From assembly GCA_026315105.1 (NCBI GenBank), contig CM048750.1:261507151-261571150 (forward strand): a stretch of DNA of 64,000 bases. Direction: 5' to 3'. Source of the DNA: Locusta migratoria. Taxonomy: Eukaryota > Arthropoda > Insecta > Orthoptera > Acrididae. Of this stretch, positions 50,501 through 62,500 are shown piece by piece; the stretch's first letter is position 1, and each line of letters begins with the position of its first letter. Under the pieces are notes generated by a model, which made no database searches, had not been told where the DNA came from, and saw nothing but the letters and a program-made list of their open reading frames with translations. The position numbers and the translations under genes were made by a program.

Positions 50501-53500
50501 AGGTGGCATCAGACTGACAGGCGAACATGCCGTCAAAGCTACCACGTGGCCACAACGTATCGCGCCATCTGTTATTCAATAGTAGCAATTTACATACGAA
50601 TTGAACTGATATGGTTACTTATCAGAGTGACAAAAGTGCATGGCATATTAGAAAACGTATGTTGCTAGATGACAAAACAGTTTGAAAATTACACAAAATG
50701 AGTGTACAATAAGATTCCTTTGCTGAGCACATTCTGACAACAGGCCACAAACCTAAAGAAGTTCATGATGATGGTATTTTGCACATGGGAAAAAAGGGTT
50801 TCAGACTTGACATGCTTGAACAACTAGAAATTTATAAACATTTTTCTCGTAATGACCAATTTATTCTCAATGAACAATTGCTGTTGCATGATAAAAACGT
50901 TCTTGATGGTGTAAAGCCCTTACTCAGAATCAGGTAATGCGAAATATTGTACCCAGTTTCAAGTCTGTAGCCTCAAATATTGTTTTTCTCTTTTATTTCA
51001 TACTCACTTTGTGTAATTTTAAAACTGTTTCGTCATCTAGTAACCTACCTTTTTTTAACATGCCATGTGCTTTTGTCAATCTAATAAGTAACCATATCAA
51101 TCCACTTTGTATGTTAAGTGCCACTATTGAATTACAGATGTCTCAATATATCATGGCCATGTGATAACTTCAACAGTGTGTTCACCTGTCAGTCTGATGC
51201 CACCTGCAGGCTAGGCACACACACGACCCTTAGCGGCGTGTTGTCTTGCAGTGTGCAAACTTTTTTTAATTTTTAATGTGCCCTATCGCTCAAGACCATC
51301 TCTGACTATACATTCATATGTAAGTAATTTGTGAGATCGTACCTTAGGATATGATGTTTCATACTAAATCTGTAATTTGTACTACTTTTAATTTTTTATT
51401 CATAGGTAACAAACAATTTTACTTCTGATGAAAGCTCCCTTAGCACTGAAAGCATGGTAAAGTAAAAATTTTGGCAAAACTTTCGCAACTGAAGAGCTGT
51501 TTTTCAAGTGATTATTTTATATTTTGACGAATGGTTGCTGTCTTTAACAGCCATGTTTAATGGTACTTTTTGAGGTATTTGGAGGCCCCCAAGATGAAGG
51601 CCCAGGGCAGTCTGCCCTCTCCTTAGTCCACCATTGCATCAAGATTATTTGTATAATAATATAACTAATTCTGCAATTAAATTATTTACCACACTGTTAA
51701 AAGCTTTTACAATAGAAAGTCAGTCAATCTCCCACTACGATATGAAAGATTCTTAGTCCACAAAGAAGTTGTAGCTTATTGGACAAACCAGGGTTCCTGT
51801 CAGAATTGTGCTGCAGTTATCACTCCAGTACATCACACAGCGGCTTAAAAATTTGTTATGAAACCAATGAAAGAAAAATGAATCTTTGAAATCAATTTTG
51901 CTATGCATCACAAACAAGCCTCTTCTCTTCACTGAAACCCTCATTCTTCAGATGTCTACCACTTCCTCCATCTTCATAGCTCAGGCAATCCATAGAATTC
52001 GATATTCAACATGTATAAACAAAAAAACACATCTTCTCTCTTAACTTTACTATCTACTATTGCTTAGCTGTAAATTTTGACCTTATTCCCTTGTTAAATT
52101 ACTACCATAGAAGTATGTTGTCCACCAGTCATGTACATTTACTTTAGGAATAGATGAAAAACTTACTCCTGTAGTAATTTACTCCTTCAGTTGAGAACTC
52201 ATCACTGGAACGTGACAATTTCCAACCCTTTTAGTAAATTATAACTTTTGTTTCATTTATTCTTGGTCAACACTCTCTATAAACAGACAATCAATTACAT
52301 TGATATTGTCGCGTTGCAATGGAAGCAGGCTTGACTTCGAAGACAACTGAACACAGCACTTATACTGAAAGCACGTTTATTATGAACCCAACATACACGC
52401 AGCACTGACTGTCTCTCGGGCAGAGTGCACTGCTATTTATACAAAGACAGAATTTACCAGAAATTAAAAGAACAGTTAACATAAGAAACAAGTAGAATTT
52501 ACAAGTGAACATAAGAAAGATATAGAACATTCTGGAATTGTTCATTACAAAGAAATAAATTTGTGCCGGGGGGCGGGATTGAACCAGCGACCTTCAGCAC
52601 TGCAGTCCATGACGCTATCCCCTGCGCCAAGCTGGCAGTCGGTGTATGTGGTCTCTCGTGGCATTGCTTACTCTCCTGGAAAAACAGCGACCCGCTGTTA
52701 CGTTCCCTGTGGAGTTAGCTGCAATGTCCTGGATCTTGACCTTGTCATAGGTCCTCTGTATGGCAGTTCATGGGAATCCTTCCTTTCTCCATGATTATTG
52801 ACGATAGATGTTCCTGTCGTAACTCTACCTTCCTTAGTATCCTTGAACAAGAAGCCATTTTCGCCTATCTGCTCTTCAGGATCGTAGTAAGGCTTCATGC
52901 GCAGGACATGAACAACGTCTCTTCGCTTTTGTCATTTCGACGACGGCTCATAATCCTCAACTTTGTATGTGACGTCTGGCAGGCGGCGTATGACACGGAC
53001 CAAAGTATCAGTTCAATAACTTTTCTGACAGTCCAACCTTCCATACAGAGGTATAAATCCATACCAGATCTCCTGGGCTGTACACAACAGGTCGTTGCTT
53101 GTCATTATACCGCTGACAGTCCTTCTCCTGGGCGTCTAGTGTCCGTATGCGAGCTAGCTGCCTTGCTTCTTCGACCCTGGTGATAAGCTGTTTAACATAG
53201 TCATCCTTATTGTTGTCTGGTTGGAAAGGGAACAGCGTATCCATTGTCTTCTCAGCTCCACGGCCATGGAGCAGGAAAAACGGTGTGAAGCCTGTTGTGT
53301 CTTGTCTTGCGATATTGTAAGCAAATGTCACGACTGGCAGGATTGTATCCCAATCCTTCTGCTCAACATCAACGTACATGGACCGCATATCGGCTAACGT
53401 CTTGTTAAAACGTTCCATATGACCATTTGTCTGAGGATGGTATGCAGTTGTCATTCTGTGGACAATGTCGCACCGTGACATTACCTCTGATACTAGTTTT

Positions 53501-56500
53501 GACTGGAATACTTTTCCACAGTCAGATATCATCACACGTGGTGCTCCGTGCTTCAAAATAATGTCATCTACTAGGAATTTTGCAATCTCTGGAGCTTCTG
53601 CAGTTGGCACGCATAGCGTGTGATGTAGTCAGTGCAGACTATTATCCATCGGTTACTGGCTGTTGACTTCGGAAACCTCCCTAAAAGATCAAACCCAACT
53701 CGGTGGAATGGAGCTGCTGCTGGCGGAATCGGTACGAGATGCCCTGGAGGTAATTGTGGCACTTGCTTCCGTCCCTGGCACTCTTTACAGTGACTCACAT
53801 AGTGCTTGACAGATCGGTAGAGACCTTTCCAGTAATAACTGCGTCTGATTCTGTCTAGGGTCTTCACGAATCCCAGATGACCGGATATTGGAGCATCGTG
53901 GAAATATTTGATAATAGCTGGCTAGAGATGAGCTGGAACGACCGGTAGCCATTTGGGGCCCAGTGGATCGTAGTTGCTCTTATACAATGTTCCGTTTATA
54001 AGTTGGAACTCTCCATTGGTCGGTTCTTCTTTCTCCAAGGCCTCTTATCGTTTTTAATAATGCTGGATCTTCCCTATGTTCAGCTGTAACGTCATCTAAT
54101 TCAGTGAGGGCTGAAATTTCATTCATGCTGTTGTGTTCCACTAATGGATTCCTCGAAAGAGAGTCAGCATCCTTGAGTTTGTGCCCGTTCTTGAATACCA
54201 CTGTGACATCGTACTCTTGGAGTCTTAGTGCCCAGCTTGCTGGATCCTTCAAGTTAGTCACCCAACACAAAGAATGGTGGTCTGTCTCGACGGTGAATGG
54301 TTTGCTGAATAAATGCGGCCAGAACTTGTTGATAGCCCAGATAACTGCAAGACATTCTTTTTCAGTTGTAGAGTAGTTTATCTCGGACTTTGAGAGTACT
54401 TTTGATGCAGAGGCTATCACATTTTCACCACCTTCCTGAACTTGTACTAGCACTGCACCAATCCCATAACCGCTGGTGTATCTGTGAAGTTCCATTTCTG
54501 CATTCTCATCGTACAAGGCTAGCACTGGTGCAGAAGTTAGAGCCTCTTTAAGTGCCCAGAAAGCTCTTTCTTTTGTCTCATCCCAGTAAAACTTGGCGTC
54601 TCCCTGCAGAAGTTCTTGTAATGGACATGCCTTGTCACAAAATCCTTTTATGAAACATCGGTAGTATGAGCACAGCCCGAGAAAACTTCTCACATCACGG
54701 ATGTGCTGAGGAGTTGGAAATTCTGTGACTGCCCTTACTTTATCTGGATCTGGACGGACACCATCTCCGTTGACTAGGAGCCCCGGGATTTTCATCTCCT
54801 TGGCGACGAAGAGGCACTTCTTTGGATTGAGGCGGAGTCCTGCAGTCTGAACACACTTCAACACAGTTGACAGGCGACTCAAATGTTCTTCAAATGTTTT
54901 CGAGGAAACGACAATGTCATCAAAATAGCAAAGACACGTCGTCCACTTAAGGTGTCGAAGCAAGATGTCCATCATGCATTCCAATGTGGCTGGAGCACTA
55001 CATAATCCAAATGGCATTACTTTAAATTCATAGAGGCCGTCACGTGTAATAAAAGCCGTCTTCTCCCAGTCAGCTTCGTCAACCTCGATTTGCCAGTAAC
55101 CTGTCTGCATGTCCATAGTTGAGAAGTATGTTGCTCCTTTCAAGCAGTCTAAGGTGTCGTCAGTGCGCGGCAATGGGTAGACATCTTTCTTTGTGATTTT
55201 GTTCAGCCGCCGATAGTCGACACAGAATCGCCACGTGCCATCTTTCTTCTTTACGAGGACCACCGGAGACGACCAAGGACTCTCCGAAGGTTGAATATCA
55301 TCATCTCGTAACATCTTCTCCACTTCCTCCCGAATTATCCGTCTTTCAGCTGGCGACAGTCTATACGAACGCTGGCTAATTGGTGGATGATCCCCAGTAT
55401 TAATACGGTACTTTATCGTGGGCCGTTTCGTCTGATGTTTCCCCTGCTGAGGTGTGAATGCGCCCGAAAATTGGCGTAGTATACTTAACACCCACTGGCA
55501 TTGTTCCTTGGTCAGTCCACGCCCTATTGGCAGTTCCACGCTTGTTTCCTCCAGTGTGTTGCCTCTACTAACAGCAGGGCATGGGTCTTCATTGATGACA
55601 TTGAGCTCACCGTCCTGGATTGGTTCAGCTGCCCCGATACACATTCCCTTGGGGATAAGTTGTGACTGCTCATGACAATTTGTGATCCAAATCTCTCTTT
55701 GACCACCAGTAATGCTTATGATAGCCGCTGGTATGTAAATTTCTTTTGTGAGCCTGACAAACATTTTACTATCAACAAGCACTTCACAGTTTAATCGCCT
55801 ATCTGTATTTGTGACTGCAACTCTTCTCATCGTCAACAGCGGGATCGTCACACTGTCAACGGCAAATAACTTACCAGAAAATTCTGTATTACATGTATCT
55901 GTCAGAACAACTTCTTCAATTTGCAGCTCAGATCTTCCACAGTCAATTATAGCTTGGGATGCCTGAAGGAAGTCCCATCCAAGGATGACATTGTGACTAC
56001 ATTCTGTTAACACAACAAATTCAAACGGCTGGGTCCTGTTGTTGATGGTTATTCTTGCGACACAAGTTCCTGCTGGCTGGACTTACTTTCCATTCGCAAC
56101 CTTCAGCAAAGTTGCTCCAGTACCACAGAACATTGTCTTCTTCAGTGTGTGGTGGTAATTATCCGACAATACAGAGAAAGACGCTCCCGAGTCAACAAGT
56201 GCCCGGACAGGTTGGCCGTCAATTATGACATCGATGAGATTTCCCGACATCTTAGCGACTGTCATCCATGGAGGATTTTCATCTGCGGCGGCCTCACCTC
56301 CGTAGATGGTCGCCTCGCTTAGTTTTCCTGGGGGCGGTGGCTAGGGAAGCGGCTGGTACCTCTGTACGGCGACGGTGAACGGCTGCGGCGCATCAGGGAG
56401 CGACCTCGTCTAGGGTACGGCGATGGGCTTCTTCCCATAGGTCGACTGAACTCATCAGCAGGTGATTGCCTGGGATAGAACTACTCTGATGGCTGACGTC

Positions 56501-59500
56501 TTGCGGCAAAATAATAGTCGAAAACTCGCCTTCTCTCTCTGCAGTAGCGTACGACATGTCCAGGGCGCCCACAGTGGAAACAAAGTGGTGTGTTGTCTAC
56601 TGTCCTCCAGACGTCTGTTTTCTGCGGGGTGTCATAGTTACTGGGGGAGTTGGTTGTGGTGGCGTCAGCTGGTTCATGGGCTGCCGTTTGGCGGCTGCAG
56701 CGTAAGTCATAGCAGGGCGACACCATTCTTCACGTCGGGTGCGATTGACGGGGCAGACAGGAGCTAATGTCTGAAATACCTCTTCTTCAGCGACTTCAGC
56801 TCCCTTGTGACTTAGAGGGCTTACATCCATGGCCATAATCTGATGCTCACTCGGTCTAACAGTCCAGGTTGCCATAAATTCTTGTAATTATTCACTTACA
56901 ATTTGTTGTATGAGAGAAGCGAAGTCATGCTGGTCTTCCACAAGGGCCATAGGGACTACATTGGGCAGTCTGTCATACCTCTTGTCTCCAACCCTCCTTT
57001 GTTGCATCTCTTCAATAAGCTGGCACCACTTAATGAACTCTTCTGTCGTAGCAACGTCCTTTATCAGAAGAGCTTGGTACACATCTTCTTCAATACCCTT
57101 CATCAGGTGCCTGATTTTGTCCGCCTCAGTCATGTTTGGATTGACTATGTTACACAGGGCCAAAACATTCTGTATGTACAATTGTGTCTGGTCACCACGT
57201 CATTGGGCCCGGTTCTTCAGTTGTTTTTCCGCCGAACGGATTTGTCGCTGATGGTCTCCAAATGTCTTCTTCAGTTGCTCCTGGAACGTCTCCCAGTCAT
57301 TCAACTTGTCTTCGTTGTTCTCGAACCATTGCTGGGCTGTTCCATCCAGATAGAAGTAAACATTGGCCAAGCACATCGTATGATCCCACCTGTTGTACTT
57401 GGCGACTCGGTCGAACCCTTTTAGCCCTTTGTTGGGGTCCTGTCCAGCGTCTCCAGAGAACACCGACGGGTGTCTGATGTGTAGCTGGCTTACCGCTGGT
57501 TTTGTTTCCATGGTTCTTCTGAAGATACGGACTTTTGGAAGGACGTACTCGGTGTATCCCTTGTATTCCGGTTTCAGTCCGTGTAAGCGACGGCTTTTAC
57601 GTTGCCTAATCGGAGCCACGGTGATGCAGCTGTTGCACAGGATACCCGACGCCTCCACCAAACAATGCTGCATTGCAATGGAAGCAGGCTTGACTTCGAA
57701 TGCAACTTAACACAGCACTTATACTGAAAGCACGTTTATTACGAACTCAACATACACGCAGCACTGACTGCCTCTCGGGCAGACTGCTCTGCTATTTATA
57801 CACAGACATAATTTACCAGAAATTAGAAGAACAGTTAACATAAGAAACAAGTAGAATTTACAAGTGAACATAAGAAAGATGTAGAACATTCTGGAATTGT
57901 TCATTACAAAGAAATAAATTTGTGCCGGGGGGCGGGATTGAACCAGCGACCTTCAGCACCACAGTCCGTGACGCTATACCCTGCGCCAAGCCGGCAGTCG
58001 GTGTACATGGTCTCTCGTGGCAATATGCAGCATTTAGTTACTTCCTCTACAAAGTAGAATTGTTTTATTTTTCCTGCTTTAGTTATATTGTTTTCTTCTA
58101 TAGTGGTACAGCCAAACTAGAGGTGATACCTATTATACAGGGTGTCTCACGAAAGACACCTGCCAGGCGTCCGCGGATCGCACGGTACGGCTCCCGGCCA
58201 CCGCCGCCGCATCTGCCGACCACGGCACTGCCCGATTTTTGGCCTCTATTGTGCCACGGGTGCATACACTGAGTTAAAGTCTAAAAAAATTGTCATCCAA
58301 ATAACCTAAGCTTACCTTTATTTACAGTAGGTGTTCAAAATGATGTCCCTCTATGGAAAGAGCTGCGTGACATCTCTTGAACACATTTGCGAACACTCGA
58401 CGAATTTTGGTTGCCGAAATCTGGGAAATGACTAGTCGAATCCTGTCTTCCAACTCTTCGAATGCATGGGGATTGCTTGCATACACCTTGTCTTTTAACA
58501 TTCCCCAAAGATAAAAGTCACAGGGATTTAGATCTGCTGCCACAGAAGCATTGACAATGTGTGGTCTTGCATTGTCCTGCATGAAATTACCGTACAGTTT
58601 TTCGTTGGGTGAAAGTTCTTGAAAAAAATGGATGCAGGTTATTGTTCTCATACCTGACAGAATTTACTGTTTCGAGAAAAAAGATTGGCCCAATTATTTG
58701 CCTCGCACTAATTGCACACCACACTCCAGTTTTCACATCGGGAAGATGTTGTTGATGTAACTCATGTGGTTTTTCTGAGGTCCAACGTCGATTGTTCTGC
58801 AAATTTACGTAGCCTGACAAATGCAGCCATGCTTCATCAGAAAAATAAAGCATCTCAGGGTCAACTTCCCCATTGTGCACAGACTGTGACAGCCAGTTAC
58901 AATAACGACGTTGAGCAACAGTATCTGAGTTCGCGAGTTGAAATTCGTCGAGTGTTCGCAAATGTGTTCAAGATATGTCAGGCCGCTCTTTCCATAGAAG
59001 GACATCATTTTGAACACCTACTGTAAAAAAAGGTAAGCTTAGGTTACTCAGATAGCAATGTTTTTAGACTTTAACTCAGTTTATGCGCCTGCGGCACAAT
59101 AGAGTCCGAGAATCAGGCACTGCCGTGACCGGCGGATGCAGTGGCGGCGGCCAAGAGCCGTACCGTGCGATCCATGGACGCCTGGCAGGAGTGTTTCGTG
59201 AGACCCCCTGTGTATTACAGTATAGTAACAGAAACTGCACAGAAATAATTTGGGATCACCCACATATTTACAAACATTTCTGGACTTAATACTCGAAGGG
59301 AGCAAGACATGAAAAGGTTTCAGCAACGAAATGTTGCAAGAATTTCAACAGGTCCCAATCATGTTTATGTTAGAAGATACTCAGACCATTCCACTTGGTT
59401 GCTTCCCTCATCTTGGAGGAAGGTGTTAGCAGAGTGGGGATAGTGTGCTCATTAACTACGATCTCAAAAGTCTCTCTCTCTTTCAATTTTTAAGGTAAAG

Positions 59501-62500
59501 AGGTGTTTTGCTTGTCTCTGACAATCTAAAAAGTATACATTGATACTTTTGTAAAGTTACCAACTTTTTCATTAATGAAACATATATTACACATAACAGC
59601 AGCAGAGAATGAACTTAACTTGTTTTACATAACAAAGGGAGGGGGGAATTCCTCAATAACCTTCTTCGGTTCATTATGAATTGGGAGGGATCAGCTTTGT
59701 CTACTACAGACAACTTTAACAAGTATTTTCATCTCCAAGGAAAAGTATCACTTACTATTTATTACTCTCAGCTACTTCACACTTTGGCTAAAAGTGCCAC
59801 ATATAAAAAGAAATGGATACAGTTCAAACTCTTACTAAGATAATCTTTTATCACAGGCTGTTGCTTAACATAGATTAATGTATCTGTAGGTCAAAAGTGA
59901 GTTGATGAGCATCTAAAAAGTAAAATAAAAGATAATTCATTACCTAGAACTCTTGGTAACCTCAAAATGAAACCATCTTCAATTTTAATAGAATAATAAT
60001 CATATAGTAGAGGCGCTTTCATATTTAAGAGGTCATTAAGTTGTTTGGCTTTCTGTTCTAGGAGTTCTCCTGTGTCAGTGGTTTCATTACTCAAGCCAAG
60101 CTTAAGAACATCTAGCAGTGGAAGTGGCTTCTCCTGTAAATTTTGAACAGTACAATTAGTTCAGTTGTCTTTTTGGTCATGACACTGAAGATGAAGGTGA
60201 AGCAATGAATTAAAATTTGTGATGCGGTTGGGAATCGAACCCGGACCTCCATGCTTACTAGGCAGACGTCTTACCATTAGACCACCGCACCACTAACAAT
60301 TAAGCGCCTCGGAATAGTCTAAGTACGACTTCCCTCCACATCACAAACTTTAATTCAGCTTCCTTGTTCCATAGATAATTCCTGGCCCAACCACAAATTT
60401 TAATTCATTGCTTCACCTTCATCTTCAATGTCATCGACATATTTCAGACGAAAAACCGTCTCAGGGTTTCTTAATTTATATTTAAATTGACATTTATTGG
60501 TGTTTGGCTTCAATGTTTTGAAACCAATCTTACTGCAAAAACACATTATTGTCTTGTACAAAAAATATTGCATCATTTCCAAAATGAAATTTGCATTCTG
60601 CAGCATAGTGTGGACTGATATTAAACTTCCTGGCAGATTAAAATTGTATGTTGGACCAACACACAGTTCTAACCTCCAAGAAGTTTCAATGGCTCATTTG
60701 CCTGCAAATATTTAAGAACATCATAAAAATTATTAACTCATGAAAACACACACAGACAACACTTAAGCTATCGGCCATGGCCTTCAGATAAAGTACATTC
60801 AAGCAATCACACAGGCACATTTCACATTCACAGAACCATCATCTCTGGCTGCCACACTCCAAAGTGTGCGGCACCTGGAGATGACATTGAAGTGTACCTG
60901 TAAGATTGTATGAATGTTCTTTATCTGATGAAGGCCATGGATGAATAGCTTAAGTGGTGTATGTGTGTGTCTTTTTAATGTGCCTGTCACAGCTTGTCAT
61001 TATGTTTTTGCTGTGATTTGTAAACTGTGCTCATTATATTGTTGAAGTCCAACCTGGAATTTTCATTATTAAATTACTAGCTGAAAACCCGGCATTGCAG
61101 GGGTATTTATTTATTTATTCCTGCCATTTTTCAAGTACATCTGTATAAGGGCTGTATGTGGGTAAAATCTCTTGGGAATACAATTAGTAGTAAAGAAGAC
61201 ATAGATTAAAACTTTGTGCGGGAAGGCGGAGTTTTCCTTAAACGTTACTATTCATGTGCTCATATCTCGTGAACTACGTGTCGTACTGTGATACAATTTA
61301 GCGGGTACACTCAACTATATGTGTGTATACTGTCTATAAAATTTCCTGCAGCTACAGTTTGTAGTGTAGGAATTATAAACTGTATCGTCATACAAAAAGC
61401 CTTAGTTTTAGTCCGTGAACAGTGAAATGTTAACGTTTATGTGCTCATCTCATGGACTATGTGTCGTACTGTGATACAATTTAGAAGGTACATTCAACTA
61501 TACGTGTGTATACTGTCTGTAAAATTTTCTGTCACTACAATTTGTAGTGTTCAAATTATAAACTGTAACGTCATACCGAGAACCGTAGTTTTACTCCATA
61601 AACAGCGGAAAAGTAGTAAGCAAGAAACTTTTTTCCTTTCATCATTTTACTATGGTTGCCAGTGAGAAAAAGTTTAATAAAGGTTTGAAATTATGTTTAA
61701 AGTTTGTTGCAAGTCCCTAAGTACTGTCATTCTCATACAGTGTATTACGAAAGTCTCGCCACATTATATGTCATTTTTTGCAATTTCTATTGGTTATGAC
61801 GTAATATCTTTTGAACCATGTGTCGTATGTGATTCTTAATCATGCAGCAATTGTTACCTCATGGTAAGAACAGTGTTTACCAGATTTGTTTGAAATCGGT
61901 CCAATGGTTTAGGAGAGAATGAGCAGCATTGCCGCTAAATGCAGCAGTTTTCCATGCATCTCATTGTTTAAGACGTCATATCTCGTGAACTATGTATCAT
62001 ACATGATTCTTACATTTACGGCGACCGTCCTCATGGACTGAGGCTTACATGTACAAAATTTGAAAAAGATTGGATCAAAACTGTAGATTTGTATGCAACA
62101 CGTACATACACACGGACACACTGCTTTATATTATGAGATGTACCATGTTTGACAAGCTAGGATTCAAACTAAATTCACATTAATGACAAGTCAAGTTTAG
62201 AAATGTTGTAGTACCTTTCATCCTCACAGGTATTAATCAAAAGAAATGTACTTACAGACAGATCCCAGCATGCCATGTTTCCAAATTCTTGTAAGATCTT
62301 TTGGTACAATAATTCCTTACTGAAAGGAAATTAAACACTTAAATAACATTTATTACAAATAGATTGTATCTTCACAAAGAAAATGAAAAGCTTACGTTAG
62401 TAAGTATGTGTCACAAAGCATCAGAGATAGTTCGTGTTGTATTAATGCATAACGTTCATTGATACAACCAACAAATGTAGCCTGATTCAAAACTGTCTTG

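Larger units (their letters stand above)
50167..51566. mobile_element. PLE inverted-dimer insertion of a third family, 12-bp TSD
   Basis: Long inverted arms (about 50163-50535 and 51185-51522) surround a plus-strand coding remnant. A 12-bp direct repeat, CTTTTGAGGTAT at 50155-50166 and TTTTTGAGGTAT at 51567-51578 (one mismatch), marks the target site inside the hAT element. Hammerhead-like cores occur in both arms (50260-50226 minus and 51425-51461 plus). The right end extends about 45 bp beyond the palindrome. Confidence 0.75.
49940..51636. mobile_element. hAT-like element with 8-bp TSD, containing a PLE
   Basis: Exact 8-bp duplication CATCAAGA at 49932-49939 and 51637-51644. Ends read inward as CAGTGGCAGACTAAGG and CAATGGTGGACTAAGG, a clear inverted pair. 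Without the nested PLE (50167-51566) the element is about 300 bp and non-coding, so it is a hAT MITE. Confidence 0.78.
52307..58022 (-). mobile_element. Ty3/gypsy retrotransposon gypsy-1, structurally complete
   Basis: 5.7 kb with two 357-bp LTRs (TG...CA) and a 4-bp ATAT duplication (52303-52306 and 58023-58026). A primer-binding-site candidate starting TGGTGGAGGCGTCGGG lies 5 nt inside the 5' LTR (57660 downward). Coding order on the minus strand is gag, protease, RT, RNase H, integrase. By eye the two LTRs differ at about 20 of 357 positions (roughly 6%), so the insertion is moderately old. It lies in the 14 kb MLH1 intron in the same transcriptional orientation as MLH1. Confidence 0.93.

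Noticed and set aside
52564..52637. Functional tRNA gene in the LTR.
   Set aside because: The anticodon stem does not pair and the acceptor stem is incomplete; better seen as a tRNA-derived module.
56903..57477. Plus-strand open frames opposite gypsy-1 gag.
   Set aside because: Shadows of gag, which shows capsid and zinc-knuckle features on the minus strand.
60224..60290. Functional tRNA-Thr gene.
   Set aside because: Imperfect anticodon and T stems, and location inside a palindromic repeat; a repeat-derived pseudo-tRNA is more likely.
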